DNA from: Arbacia lixula
Lineage: Eukaryota; Echinodermata; Echinoidea; Arbacioida; Arbaciidae
Length of the DNA: 64,000 nucleotides
Reading direction: 5' to 3'
NCBI GenBank assembly: GCA_963669155.1
Contig: OZ022592.1
Location: 20,595,174 to 20,659,173 of the forward strand
The notes beneath the pieces are model-generated. The model searched no databases, was not told the DNA's origin, and saw only the letters and a program-made list of their open reading frames with translations. The translations under genes and the position numbers were made by a program. Shown piece by piece: positions 10,161-23,236 of the stretch; position 1 is the stretch's first letter; the number at the start of each line of letters is the position of its first letter.

Positions 10161-10199
<39 letters not shown>
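10161..10199. repeat. (GA)n microsatellite
   Basis: About 19 GA repeats; the ORF translating it as Ser-Leu repeats is an artefact. Confidence 0.9.
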
Positions 10200-10201
<2 letters not shown>

Positions 10202-10329
10202 GAGATTTGAGTTTTGATAGTGTTTTGATGCACCAGAACAATATTTCCTGTTGAAAACAGGAAAGCAAACATGATTGAAAACTATCCCAGAGTTCATTAC
10301 TATTTGTCAACATCCTCGTTAAATCCCCG

Positions 10330-10560
10330 TCATTTTTTTTTTTTTTGGGGGGGGGGGGTGGGGTGGATGGGTTTGCAATGGAGACTCGCTAAGCTGGAGA
10401 TGGTCTTACATACTGACATTGCAAATAAGTTCGGCTACAAAAAAATATGACAGGTAGCAACGATGTATTGTGTGAGTAATGATTACGAGATCAGTCACTT
10501 ATACACCGTCCACAGCCCCCCCCCCCCCTCTCCACCCCACCCCACCCACCCCTACCCTCA
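10330..10560. repeat. poly(T)/poly(G) and poly(C) tracts
   Basis: A T-run joins a G-run near 10333-10368, and a C-rich stretch lies at 10515-10560. There is no coding content. Confidence 0.7.
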
Positions 10561-10944
10561 CCCATGCACATCAAACAATCCCAGTACGCCCATTGGCGCT
10601 ACATCAAGTACAGCGTGCCCATGAACTCCATATCCCACCAGGAAAGCTGTGCTTCGTATTGCCCTTCGCCTGATGGACTTAAGACCCGAGTTGGAGTGCG
10701 TTTGTTGATGTTCTATAAATAGACTCAATACGCGTGTCAATACGTTGTTCTATGATACAGTGTTTCTTAACTCCCAGGTACGTGATTTTTGCTCATGAAT
10801 ACAAAATCGGGGAGGCCGAATTGAAGGGCGATGAATGAATGTAGAGAAATATCATTTGATAGGGAATTATTTGAATTGTTGAACAATATTGAATAGTCTT
10901 CCCAGGGAGGTCCCTGGTCGTCCTTAAAGAGAGTTATATGATAA

Positions 10945-10965
10945 CACGTGGGTGGTGGTGGTGTG

Positions 10966-11014
<49 letters not shown>

Positions 11015-11490
11015 TGTATGTGCGTGTGTGTGTGTGCGTGTGTGTCCATGTGTGTATGTGTAACTGTGTGTGTGTGCGTGTGTGAGTGTGTGTGTGTGTG
11101 AATGTGTGTATATGGGTGTAGGCCCCTATCCGTTTGTGTATACTGTATAGCTGTGTGTCTGTGTGTGTCTGTGGCTGTGTGTGTGTGTATGTGTGAGTGT
11201 GCATGTATGTATGTCTGCGTGTGTATGTGAGTATGTGAGTGTATGTGCGTGTGTGTTGTGTATGAGTGTGTGTGTGTGTGCGTGAGTGTTAGTGTGTGTT
11301 CGTGTTTGTAAAGTATGTGAGTGTGTGTGTATCTGTGTCTCTGTATGAGTGTGTGTCTGTGTATGTGTATGTGAGTATGTGTGTGTAGGTGCCTGTGTCT
11401 CCGTGTGAGTGTGCGTGTGTCTGTGTGTGTGTAGGTGAATGTGTCTGTGTATGTGAGTGTGAGTGTGTGTGTGTGTGTATGTGTGTGTGA
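10945..11490. repeat. TG-rich micro/minisatellite
   Basis: Roughly 550 bases of TGTG interrupted by TGCGTG, TGAGTG and TATGTG words. Minus-strand frames across it encode His-Thr repeats and are not genes. Long TG/CA tracts can adopt Z-DNA and are length-variable. Confidence 0.9.
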
Positions 11491-11604
11491 TTGCGTGACA
11501 ACATCATTCCCGTTCATTGCACCAATCACTGTTCACCTCAGATGAGCCTCAATCTGAACCTATTGACACGTGACGTCACGATACTCGTGGATAGAACCAT
11601 CTAC

Positions 11605-12070
11605 CGAGGGCGTATTTTTTTTCACACGCAAGCCTGTGTTCTTTCGCTATTTAATTCAATGAAACCGCTCGGTGTGCGTCTACGCTCACTGTCGCTCACT
11701 CGGCGCTTGCGTGGTTTTATCATTATGGGTATCATCATCAGTTTGCACGCACTGAGCCAATCATGCTCACCGCCGTACGCCTACATTGCTACAAGTACAC
11801 TGCTACAGTCATACCTCGCATTACGTCGCAGGAAGAGTAAAGCAGTTGTAGAATTGAACTACGTACGCAACACGAACGAAAAAATCCTGCATGATTTGCA
11901 CCGATCACACGTAGACAAAAATAGTCGGTTGTGCGCTTTATAAATACTTGCATTTCGTTTCATTACTCTTCATGTGTACGCCTATTGTTTCGATATCTTG
12001 GGGGCTTTCATTGAATTAAATAGCGAAAAACCACAGGCTTGCGTTTAAAAAAAAAGATACGCCTCCCGAG
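11605..12070. mobile_element. non-autonomous inverted-repeat element, about 0.47 kb
   Basis: The left arm 11605-11664 (CGAGGGCGTAT, T-run, CGCAAGCCTGTG, CGCTATTTAATTC) is repeated in inverse at 12006-12070 with few mismatches. The interior has no coding capacity apart from a chance 150-aa plus-strand frame. TGACGTCA occurs just outside both arms, so the true ends may lie a little further out. The superfamily is unknown. Confidence 0.65.
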
Positions 12071-12399
12071 GCACGCCATATATGACGTCATTCCCAGATA
12101 ATGACGTAGTGCGATTTGGACCAATCCTTCAACCAAACGGTGTCTAAGGATGGGAGAGTTTGTCTTTCCTGGCCGTAGATGGCTCACTCAGCCTAATGAG
12201 CTGGCAAATTTCTTAGCCAAAGTAAGCATTTGAAGTGAAATCTACAGACCAATGTTTTTGATTGGTCAATAGCTTATGATGTAAGACCTCCTCCTCTCGT
12301 CACATGACCAACATACACAATTTTCAAATTCTTAATTGTCTTAAACAAATCTCTTTCTTTGCCTGCTCTATTTAATACATCTGTACTACTAATTCGTTT

Positions 12400-13260
12400 A
12401 AAGATTTTTATTATTTTTCTTAGCATATAATCCCAGTTTCAACTCAAACAATTTACTCCAGATGTCAAATTTTCATCTCTTTATTCTCGGCATCCTTTTT
12501 CAGCTTCCTTCAACTTAATACATTGTCCATTTACATGAAAACTGATCTTGCAACCTCTATCCTATGTTTTATTGCCCTGCCACACTTCCCATCTTCTGTG
12601 ACGGTCTGTCCAAGATAAACAAACATATTGACTTGTTCTATTAGTGTGTCATTGACCTGAATATTAACAGTCAGGACTTCTTTCTTTCTATGTCACCATA
12701 GTCTCAGTCCTGGATGCGTTGATTGCCATACCAAATCGTTCCCCTTCATCATCCACATTTTTTACAAGTCTCTATAACTCTTCGTCGGATTCCGCTAATA
12801 ATATAGAATCGTCTGCATACCCCAGGTTGTTAATGTTCAAGCCTCCAATAATGACTCTTTTTTTTAAATTAGTTAGCACTCTGAAAATCATCCCTGAATA
12901 TATGTTAAGCAGTAAAGGAGAGATTAAACAACACTGTCGTACACCTTTTTGAATTCCAACATCTGGTGATAAATCCTTCGTGCCTGTCGCTGTTTTTGGT
13001 TCCAGAACAGACTTCTTCTACTCTCAGTCTTTCATCATGGTTGTGTACTGATGTAGCATACCTCTCAAGGAAATCACTCTCCTTCCATGTTCAGTCTGGT
13101 TTTCATGGGTAGAGCCTCCTTTATTACCTTAAGTGCGATGTTTACCTTAACAACGACGGGGTTATGATCTGAACCTATATCTGCACCAGGACAGGTCTTG
13201 GTCATCTTTATTCTCCTCCGCAAGTGCTTACTGACTGCAATATAATCAATCTGTAAATGT
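12400..13260 (-). pseudogene. dead LINE fragment (endonuclease C-terminus joined to RT)
   Basis: On the minus strand, 13260-13090 translates to the end of an APE-type endonuclease with its IGSDHNPVVVKVNI motif. Downstream, about 12950-12720 encodes the RT catalytic region, including GYADDSILLAESDEEL and RFGMAINASRTETMV. About 12680-12480 encodes the NIQVNDTLIEQV and MFVYLGQTVTEDG segment that follows RT. The block between endonuclease and RT palm is missing, and stops interrupt the frame (for example after ESDEEL), so it is a deleted, inactive non-LTR retrotransposon. Confidence 0.85.
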
Positions 13261-15344
13261 CAGGGCTAAGTATTGGCAAAGACCCCAAAAATGCAAATAT
13301 CGTTATCATCGTGTCCCGTAACTTTATGACGACCAATCACACATTGATGCAAAGTATTATCTATACAAGTTATATACACAATGAAAATCACACACAAACG
13401 CTCAACAAACTAATAACAAAAATTAGATTAAAGAGTACTGATGACACTAATTGGAAAACAAATGGATTATACTGAGGTTTGAGAGACGCTTTGAATGGAC
13501 TAGACTGTTGCAAGCCAATACAATGGATTGAATGACATATTTGTAGCAGATTTACTACAACAACGCCTATCCACGATGTGGTGGTCCTGTTTAGTATTTA
13601 AATGAAACTTAAAAAAAAACAATGTAATCAACGAGAGTGTTATTGAATACATCATGTTAACCCCCCGCACACACACACACACACAAACACAACCCTTTCC
13701 CCTCCACCCTTCCGCCCGACTCGTAAATATTTCTAACCCGTGCCACATTACTTGGACTTCTCTTTCTTTAGTTTTTTCTCCCTAACCCCTTTCTTAATTT
13801 TCGCATATGCTCCCCTGATCCCCCATATATCTCTCTCTGTCTGTCTGTCTCTCTTTTACTCACATACGCATACACATGCACATGTCTCTCTCTCTCTTTC
13901 CCTCTCCGGCTATCATTCCAGTGACCGATGGATTGATGATGATTTAACGAAGAGGGCTTTAAGGATACTACTGCACCACAGACATACAATAAGACATTTT
14001 CGTAATATATTCAAAGCTTTCCCCGTAACTGCCTGTTGACGCCTCATTTTATTCACCTGTATTTCGTGATTAAGTTTCAATGGATGGAACGCACTAATAG
14101 TTGTTGCTACTAGGACAAACCTCGGACAAGCTTTGGGGTTACCATTGGAAACGTACTGTTTGAACGACGTGAATAAAATTTGCATACATAACGAAAATGG
14201 TAGATCATGAACGAGATACCGCTTCTATGCGCGAGAGGGCGCTCGTCATGATATTGGTGTCAACGTTCATCGTTGATATATGTTGAAGAATTTCCGTTAA
14301 ACGGAGGGTACAGTGGATGAACTATGGTTAACCCATGGATATAATAAGAAAAGGAGATGTCAGTATGGTCCCCAGTATTGGCGTGGATTAGGGGCCATAT
14401 TCTTACCATGTTTCATAGTAGCGGTGGTGTGTTTTTATCAGACAAGTATCACCCCCTTTTTTAAGGCTTCGATCTCCTAAATCCCGTTATCCCCCCTTCC
14501 TCTTCTTTTTAGATTCCAAGGGAGTGAGAGGAGGGGAGGGGTGTTAAACCTAGAAAACAATCAATTGTCCTCATGTTGTCTTCATGTAATCATCCCTTAC
14601 ACCCTTAAACACCCCTACCCCCACTAACCCCTCATCCGCCCCCGGATTCGCCAATGCACCTTGTGCAAAAATGAATCAAACATGCATTAAAAATGCCACA
14701 CGAAATAATTGTTAAACTTGTCTGAAAGTTTCATCATCTTTCAGATTGAATGTAAGTAAGTGTGGCTCTTAATACTCTCTGACTGTTGGCTTAGTCTTCA
14801 AGCAATGACAACAGTCTCTGTACAAAGAAGTGGAACAAATGACAAAATGACAAAGCGTGGAAAAGAATCAGAACAACACCATCAAGTGATTAACCTATAT
14901 TATGTACAATCATCTAAAGTACATGAACAACTTTAGGGATATAAGGAAGAGGAAAATAAAATCGGTATGTAAGGTGATAAAAAAGGATTACATGTATTGA
15001 GACGGGAATGTATAAAGTTTTAGTTGAGTTTTATTTATCTTTCCCTGTGTCCTCCAGCTCCTTCTTTATTTCACCTCTTTATTATCTTATAATTGCAAAG
15101 AGGGAAGTAAAATTCAATGAACAATTTGGTTCGTCAAAGACGAGGGAAAAAATACCTTTACATAAGCCCTGCATGGAATCTACTTTTACTTTGATATTTT
15201 AAAGGTTATAAAACAGGAACGCGAGCAGGAACATGTTATGGCGAGTATGCGTGTGTGTGTGTGTACGCGAGTAAGGGTAGTTTTATTTACGTGCATTTGG
15301 TAGTTGTGGACGAGGTAAGGGTAGGGGGGGGGGGGGTTCTGGGT
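13261..15344. other. no gene seen; simple repeats and a dispersed repeat copy
   Basis: The stretch holds CA-rich (13660-13690) and CT-rich (13830-13910) simple repeats and the second copy of the 7530-7800 repeat (14480-14760). The remaining sequence shows no coding signature. Short frames here are interrupted and lack recognisable domains. Confidence 0.5.
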
Positions 15345-16964
15345 ATAGATTAAATATATTTTAATATACTGATTCATTCTTCTTCCTTTATTACTTTCGA
15401 ATGATTGTATATCATTGAGTAGGTCGATCTGTTTACAATTGATTAGTAATTGTATTTAATTTATCGTGCTTTTGTATATTTCAAGTGAGGGATTTGATCT
15501 ATGTAAAATTGTGTTAAAATGAAATCAAAAATAAGAATATTACAACATAATGGGTGTATGTGTGTGTGTAAGGGGTGGGAGGGGGGTGGAGGTGATTGAT
15601 TCACCGTTCACCTTCCTACTTGTCATCATTCCCTTTGGTAAATTATTCCTGATTTTGCCAACCTTAAAACCTGAAACCTGGCCTTCACCATGCACGTAGT
15701 ATGCTACGTAAGACTCCTAACTCACAACCCGAATGACATTATATGTTAACTCGCGCTCATAGACTACACAATGAAAGTAGTGCAATTATTAAAAAAAACA
15801 GCTTTACTCGTGTCTCATGCATCCTTTAAACAAACTGAATCTACCCTACTGAGCATTAACCTGTTATAATGAGCAGGAGAAGGATAAGAACAAGGAAAAC
15901 AACACCATCAGAATCAACGTCATCGTCGTCATCAACATCATCATCCTCATTCCTCAACATAGTGTTAACACAGTAACTATCACCATCACTATTACCAAAT
16001 AAGCCATCATCATGACACAAGTCAAAATACTTTTCCAATGACTTAGTTTGCAATCTTTATTTTAAAATATGCACACGTATTTTATTAGTAATCGTGTATA
16101 TATTGTTACAATATTACTGCATTTGTATTTATACCTTTCAGATTGATGTAGTGAGCCTGACATCAATGTACACATGAATCAAAAACATCATCTTTGCTGC
16201 GGTACGCTTATTTAAAGAAAAAAAACAACATCAAATTAAATCTAAACACGAATAATAATGTAAGGTTTACCTATTTGAAAGGATAGATACATGTTCTCGT
16301 TTTTATCAATACTTCTTGCACCCCTAATGCAGTTTGCTTTGCACTGCTCGTCCTGGTGGCCCTGGGTGCATCCCTTATCCAGACATCGAAGTTACGAACA
16401 CATTCATTGAGCCACAGCATCATTATGCATCTGGATTCTGATAAGTGACTCTACATAAATATGGATCCGAATATACTTTGTAGTTTATCCCTAAAGCAAT
16501 GTTTCTTATCCAAATGCAGATTATGGAGATGACGGTTTCCCATAATTGCAACATTACCATGACATATAAAGCGCATTTACTTAATGAAATCTCCTTCAAT
16601 AAGTTATGTAATATTCATTTTGTCAGTACACAGCTATACAGGTGTAGTGTGATGATTAAATGTCCACATGACAATACGTCACGTTAAAAGACTACGGTCA
16701 ATACAAGTCAGCTCCTTGTTACACTTCTTTTTTATAGGAGAGTCAATTAATGCTACGTGTATCAACATGATAAATTATTGCATATATTTTACAATTTCAT
16801 TCTAATGTTACGCCACATTTCAAGAAGGACGGCCAAATGGAAATACATTTTATAGCACATGATTTTAGGCGTTTGGAGGCTACTCCAGTTACAAGCTCAT
16901 CTATCATGCGTGACCTGTCGCAATGGTAGTTTCTCACATGATGCTTGCACACTTGTCCATGTTA

Positions 16965-17525
16965 TATTCAGGCTAGCCTAGTTACTAGACTGGGATTTGC
17001 GTGGATACAACCGAGTCTGTAAACAACTATGTCTGCATGGTAAGACAGACTATACCCTAATCCCAACCTGGTTCCTTGTGCTCCTTATTGGAGCCAGGAC
17101 GGGATTAAAGGTAGCCCGTCCCTTTTGCAGTCCTAATTTTGAAAGTTCCCTGCCTTTGTCGTCATTGGTAAGAGAGTGTATATATAACCTTTCCCTGGAA
17201 TCGACAAAGCGAAATATTCGGTTTTGAGGAAATAATCTTCGATAATTGATCGAACTTTTTGTTTTCGTACCACGAAAATAGTCACATCTCAGTAAAAACT
17301 AGTTAGATTTCCATTTATTTTACGGGGGTTATACATGTAGTACCTTTGACTTTAAAATTGCACAGTTGGTATCCTAAAGATACGAGCTAAATATGTGCAA
17401 ACTTTCATGACGTTTGCAGATGTTTGTAAAAGGGACGGGCCATCTGTAAGGCATAGTCTGTGTTTTCAGACATAGTTGTTAAGAGACTCGGTTGGGTCCA
17501 TGCACCTTACACTATATTCAGGGTT
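16965..17525. repeat. fold-back element, copy A (interrupted)
   Basis: The left arm (GGCTAGCCTAGTTACTAGAC ... AACTATGTCTG) and the right arm (GGCATAGTCTGTG ... CAGACATAGTTGTT) are separated by the inserted 17112-17445 element. Copies without that insertion lie at 19565-19780 and 20818-21050. Confidence 0.7.
17112..17445. mobile_element. non-autonomous element with AGCCCGTCCCTTTT ends, copy 1
   Basis: The segment begins TAGCCCGTCCCTTTTGCAG and ends with an inverse of this (TTTGTAAAAGGGACGGGCC). It is absent from the matching positions of the duplicate copies near 19690 and 20955, where GGATTAAGGCATAG is uninterrupted. The inside carries a TTTTCGTAC/GTACGAAAA-type palindrome shared with the related element at 39950-40463. 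It is non-coding and resembles a small hAT-like MITE. Confidence 0.75.
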
Positions 17526-18816
17526 GCAACAATCATTCCATCTTCGAACACAAAGGGCATTTAAGACAAAGTATCCCGTTTTTAAAATTCATGAAACTCG
17601 GCAGGAATCAGAAGTATACTCTAAGAATAACATGTATGAAATTACACAGATAGCTTCACAACATTATCTGGAAAAGTGAAAGCCATCCTTGTTTACGTTT
17701 AAACCGCCAGTTTGAGAGTCACTTTCTGATTCACATATTCTGCAGCGAGTCCTGCAACGCTATAAATGTATTCTAATATAAGTACAGGACGTGTACAGTA
17801 TGTATGTACACACATTGACATCTTAGATTTATAAACAATGCAGATCATAATGCATCTGTATTGATGAAAAATACACATACAAGCTCATACAGCGCGTATG
17901 AACTTAATAATAGTTTTACCTAGGTGCATGGGGCGGGGGTGGAGGGGGGCTGGGCGTGATGGATGTAAATTAAATATATTTTGATTTACTGATTCATTCT
18001 TCCTTTTTTTTTTGTTTCACTTTGGAACGATTGTTTATCATTGAGTTTGTCAATTTGTTTTCAAGTGATTGATAATTGTTGTCAACTTCTATTGCATCTT
18101 TATATTTAAATTGCAGGGTATGATCGATGTAAAACTGTGCTCAAAGTAAATGCAAATTATGATTATTAATACAAAATGTGTGTGTAGGGGGGGGGAGGTT
18201 GATTGCTTCACCGTACATAGGCCTACTGGGCGTCCTTCGCTTTGATAAATTACTCCTGATTAAAAACCTGATTTAAAACCTAAAACCTGGCCTTTATCAG
18301 TTTATACACACTACGTAACACACCTAACTCAGAACCTTCAGCCCGAATAACAACATATCTTAACTGTTTCTAATATACTTTAGAATGAAAATAGTGCAAA
18401 TTCTTTAAAAAAGCGTCTTTACTCGTGTCTCATACATCCTTCAAGCAAACTGTATTCACCCTACTGAGCATTAACCTGTTATAATGAGCAGGAGAACGAT
18501 AAGAATAAGGACAACAGCATCATCAGAATCAACGTCATCGTCATCAACATCCTCCTCCTCCTCAACATAGTGTTAACACAGTAAATATCACCATCACTCT
18601 TAAGCCATCATCATGACACAAGTCAAAATTCTTTTCCAATGATTTAGTTTGTAATCTTTATTTTGAAATATGCACACATATTTAATTAGTAATCGTCCAC
18701 CATATTTCTACAATAGTACTGCATTTTTATTTATACATGTACCTTTTAAATTGATGTTCTGAGCCTTATATCAATGTACACATGAATCAAAAACATCATC
18801 TTTGCTGCGTTACGCT

Positions 18817-18844
18817 AAAATTCCCAGGTTTACCTGGGAATTTT
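18817..18844. repeat. perfect hairpin, 13-bp stem, 2-base loop
   Basis: AAAATTCCCAGGT is followed by TT and then its exact complement ACCTGGGAATTTT. The matching part of copy A (about 16212-16275) has unrelated AT-rich sequence. Confidence 0.8.
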
Positions 18845-19564
18845 GAAAAAGTTACTATCTGTTTGAAAGGCCAGATACATGTTCTCGTTTTCATCAAGAC
18901 TTCTTGCACCCCTGATGACCTCGTTAGTTTGCTATGCACTGCTCGTCCTGGTGGCCCTGGGTGCATCCCTTATCCAGTCATCAATGTTAGGATCACATTA
19001 ATTGAGCTACCACAGCGACATTATGCATCTGGATTCTAATAAGTGACTCTAGATGAATATGGATCCGAAAATACTTTGTAGTTTATCCCTAAAGCAATGT
19101 TTCTTATCCAAATGCAGATTATAAAGATAACGCTTTCCCATGATTGCGACATTACCATGATATATAAAGCGCATTTACTAAATGAAGTCTCCTTGAATAA
19201 ATCATGCAATATAAATTGTGCCAGTACAAAGCTATACAGGTGTAGTGTGATGACTAAATGTCAACATGACAATACGTTACGTTAAAAGATTACGGTCAAT
19301 ACAAGTCGCTCCTTGTTACACCACATTTTAGGAGAGTCAATTAATCAATGTATCAACATGGAAACATTAAATATTGCACATACTTCACAGCGTCATGCTA
19401 GTGGTATGCAACATTTTAAGAAAAACAGCAAAAAGGCATTACATTTCATAGCGCATGTGTTTAGATGTTTAGAGACTTCTCTAATTACAGACTCATCTTG
19501 TATGTTTGACCTGCCACAACGGCAGTTTCTGAAATCTTGCTTGACACATTTGCCCATGTTATAT

Positions 19565-19780
19565 TCAGGCTAGCCTACTTACTAGACTGTGAGGTGCATG
19601 CACACAACTGAGTCTGTTAAAAACTATGTTTGGTAACATAGACTACGCCCTAGTCCCATCCTAGCTCCTTTGGCAGCCAGGACAGGATTAAGGCATAGTC
19701 TGTGTTACCAGACATAGTTGTTATGAGACTCGGTTGAGTCCGTGCACCTCACAGCCTAGTAAATATGCTATATTCAGGTT
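19565..19780. repeat. fold-back element, copy B
   Basis: Inverted arms of roughly 90-100 bp around a short loop, the same family as 16965-17525 and 20818-21050. Confidence 0.7.
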
Positions 19781-20159
19781 TACAACAACCATTCCATCTT
19801 CGAACACAAAGGGCAATTGAGACAAGGTGTCCCGTTTTCAAAAGCCATAAAACTCGACAGGAATCAGCAGTACACGCTAACAATAACATGTATGATATTA
19901 CACAGATATAGCTTCACAAACGTTTTCAGAAAAAGTGAAAACTATTTAACCCGCCAGTTTGAAGGCCAGTTTCTAATTCAAATATTCTGCAGTGAGTCCG
20001 GCAATGCTATAAATGTATTATACTGCAGGATGTATGTTATGTACACACAGTGACATCTGAAGTTTATAAACAATGCACATCACAATGCATTTGTATTGAT
20101 GAAAAACTACACATACGAGCTCATACAGCTCGTATGGACTTAAAGTGAATAACAAACGG

Positions 20160-20815
20160 TGTATTATACATGCAAAACTCGGCATAGATTATCAATATAC
20201 AGTAGCATTACAATAGCTATTGAATTTCACAGTCGCGGAATTTTGGAGGGTCTGTTCAAAACTCAACTTGAAATGTAGCTTTTAATTCAGTTACCAGTTC
20301 GTGTATTGTGAGCAATGCTCTTACAAAGAATATTGTTTCATTTATTTTCAGAAGATCTACTCTACCGTAAGGGCTTACAAAAGGACTACACAACGTCATA
20401 TCAGTAGATCTTTCAAGCATATGTGGATTCAAAGCTATTTACAAACTCATCGAACGATTATGAACTGTCGAATAAAGACATATATACACCATCACCATCA
20501 TTGCAACATTGTTTCCCACAAATCAAACACATTTATTTGGTCTCATATATCGAACAAATAATGATAACGAAACGCTTTGACATTTGTTTCAGATTCATGT
20601 ATTCATCTTTAAATAAATCTGACAGCTTGCCTAGATCTGTAATATGATTTGATTGAAAGACACGTTTTTGCTCGTATGTTCTAGACAAAATTCTAAATCG
20701 GAAGTTTGTTACCATATGTCTCGTGGTAACTATACATTCATTTACAGTAATTGAGACTGACAAAAAGGATATACCACCTTTAAACATGGACTGTACATAC
20801 ACAATATTGTCCATG
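20160..20815. repeat. duplicated block D1 (partner 21690-22340)
   Basis: Shared landmarks include ATGCTCTTACAAAGAA (20315 and 21834) and CTACCGTAAGGGCTTA (20361 and 21889). Together with the adjacent fold-back element this shows a second round of tandem duplication of about 1.3-1.5 kb. Confidence 0.75.
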
Positions 20816-20817
20816 TT

Positions 20818-21050
20818 ATATTCAGGCTAGCCTACTTACTAGACTGTGATGTGCATGCACACAACTGAGTCTGTTAACAACTATGTCTGGTAACACAGAC
20901 TACGCCCTAGTCCCACCCTGGCTCCTTTGGCTCCTTCTCGCAGCCAGGACAGGATTAAGGCATAGTCTGTGTTACCAGACATAGTTGTTATGAGACTCGG
21001 TTGAGTCCGTGCACCTCGCAGCCTAGTAAATAGGCTATATTCAGGTTTAC
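20818..21050. repeat. fold-back element, copy C, uninterrupted
   Basis: The left arm (20818-20935) and right arm (about 20938-21050) are inverse copies over about 110 bp. The innermost stem, AACAACTATGTCTGGTAACA (20877-20896) and following bases, pairs almost perfectly with 20962-20990. Confidence 0.75.
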
Positions 21051-21689
21051 AACAATCATTCCATCTTCGAACACAAAGGGCAAATGAGACATGGTATCCC
21101 GTTTTCAAAAGCCATAAAACTCGGCAGGAATCAGCAGTACACGCCAACAATAACATGTGTGATATCACATAGATATAGCTTCACAAACGTTCTCAGGAAA
21201 AGTAAAAACTATTAACGTTTAACCTGCCAGTTTGAAGGCCAGTTTCTGATTCAAATATTCTGCAGCGAGTCCTGCAATGCTATAAATGTATTATGATACA
21301 GGGCGCGTGTTATGTACACACATTGATAGCTTAGATTTATAAGCAATGCACATCGCAATGCATTTGTATTAACGAAAAACTACACATACAAGCTCATACA
21401 ACGCGTATGAGCTTTAAAAAATAAAGTTTATGAACAAAAAATAAATATACATGTATTCCGTGGACAAAAAATATAACATTTCAAACATGATTCAAAAATT
21501 TATTGAGGCACTTTGACATCTACACCATGTACATGTATCCACACTTGTCATGTTGATATGAATTTAGCTCCTACAAAATCTACAAAATGATTGAACTACC
21601 AGCCAGTTTTTATTCATATTCTGAAGGGAGCTCTGATATGGTAGTGTGTTATATATTCCATGTAGTACTGACACTATTTTACATCACAG

Positions 21690-22340
21690 ATGGTTTGTCC
21701 CTCCAAACAAAGTCATGAAACTCATCATAGATTGCCAATACATAGCATAACAATAGCTATGGAATGTTACAGTCGCGGAAGTTTTAGACGACCTGTTCAA
21801 AACACAACTCGAAAAGTTCTCATATTGTGAGTGATGCTCTTACAAAGAAAGTTCTTTCATTCATTTCAATAGGCCTCCACTACCGTAAGGGCTTAAAAAA
21901 AAGAACTACACGTGTACACCACGGCACATCAGTAGATCTTTCAAATATATATTTGTATGGATTGAAAGTTATTTGCAAACTCATTATGAATGGTCGAATT
22001 AAAGACATATACACCATCACCACCATGTCAACATCATTTCCCTCAAATCAAACACAATTGTTAAGACAAATATATCAAACGAATAATGACAACAAAACGC
22101 CTTGACATTTGCATCAGATGCATGTATCAATTTTTGAATAACTCAGTTTGCTAAGATCTATAATATGGTTTGAATGGAAGATACATTTGTGCTTGTTTGT
22201 TCAAGATAATGTTCTCACACAGAAGTTTGGTACCCTTTTTCATGTGGTAACTGTGCATTTATTTACAGTACTTAAGGATGTACCACCTTTAAACATGAAC
22301 TGTACATACACAATACTTATAAAAGTACATTTGTTTTGAT
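21690..22340. repeat. duplicated block D2
   Basis: Diverged partner of 20160-20815. Confidence 0.75.
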
Positions 22341-23236
22341 ACAAAGCTATTTACAAAGTCATACATCAGGCATTACCTATCATCTTTAAGGTGTATATTT
22401 TGCAACATAATCTCAGACATGTGAACGTGACTTTAACACACCAGGATGCTCAATGACATCTTTACATTTCATACACGTTTCAACTTCAATGATTGTGTTG
22501 ATTCGTGTATATTTACAATATTCCTTTTTTTTTGCCACGGCATGTTCTTGTTTATGGCAAAAAGTGTTATTTCAAAAACATCATTATCATGCCTGCAGAA
22601 AGGAAGACACCATCTTCAGACACAAGCGGAATATGAGCGGTTCATTTCTTGATTTTGTATTAACACACTATCTTCAACTGAAGTGGCAATTGAGAAAACG
22701 TCAATGTCCTGATACTGATGTAGTCTGTCAACACCACCTCCAACTTGATAGCAACGTTTGTTCAGAGTCAAAACACGTACATGCTTAGATGAACATTGAC
22801 ACGATGTAACCTCTACATCACCATCATTGAAAGAAATTCATTCTTCAAGGTTTGAAATGTTCTGTCAAATGGGTTTTCAAACAGCAGCTTGTTATCATAT
22901 TCCTCGTGGTATTTACAAATATTTCAACTTGAAACTGGCAAATTAGTACACCCCCTATAAACAGAACAGGTATATCAGATAGACATATACAGATATATTT
23001 ATGCTCGTACGAAACGTTTTAAAAAACAATTCACCAACTGTGACATGTTAATTTGTTAACAATTATTTACAACACTTCAAACACGTTTCTTTTAAAGCGA
23101 AAAACAAAGAGCATATGACGCAGTGACGGTTGTTGAAGGGCTTAATTAATTAGTACATGTGTCCAATTTGGATTAATTTCATAACAATTTCTCTTCGTCG
23201 AAGAACCCATCAATGAAATCATTCTGCTTAAAGCCA
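22341..23236. other. no gene seen; distal flank of the NLR gene 3' end
   Basis: AT-rich sequence without domain-bearing frames. The short plus-strand frames around 22446-22788 overlap one another in different frames and match nothing I recognise. Confidence 0.4.

Larger units (their letters stand above)
15345..17900. repeat. segmental duplication, copy A
   Basis: Starts at AGATTAAATATATTTT and stays collinear with 17965-20150, sharing for example ACTGAGCATTAACCTGTTAT (15849 and 18461) and CCAAATGCAGATTAT (16509 and 19107). Divergence is substantial and small indels are common, so the duplication is old. No conserved reading frame runs through both copies. Confidence 0.8.
17965..20150. repeat. 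segmental duplication, copy B
   Basis: Collinear partner of 15345-17900. It differs by indels, by a clean 13-bp-stem hairpin at 18817-18844 that is missing in copy A, and by lacking the 17112-17445 insertion. Confidence 0.8.

Noticed and set aside
10767..11529. Large minus-strand ORFs with His-Thr repeats
   Set aside because: Pure translation of a TG/CA microsatellite; several frames are open at once.
11491..11943. 150-aa plus-strand ORF
   Set aside because: It starts in the TG repeat flank and crosses the left arm of an inverted-repeat element; no recognisable domain.
12719..12952. 77-aa plus-strand ORF
   Set aside because: Shadow of the LINE reverse transcriptase on the other strand.
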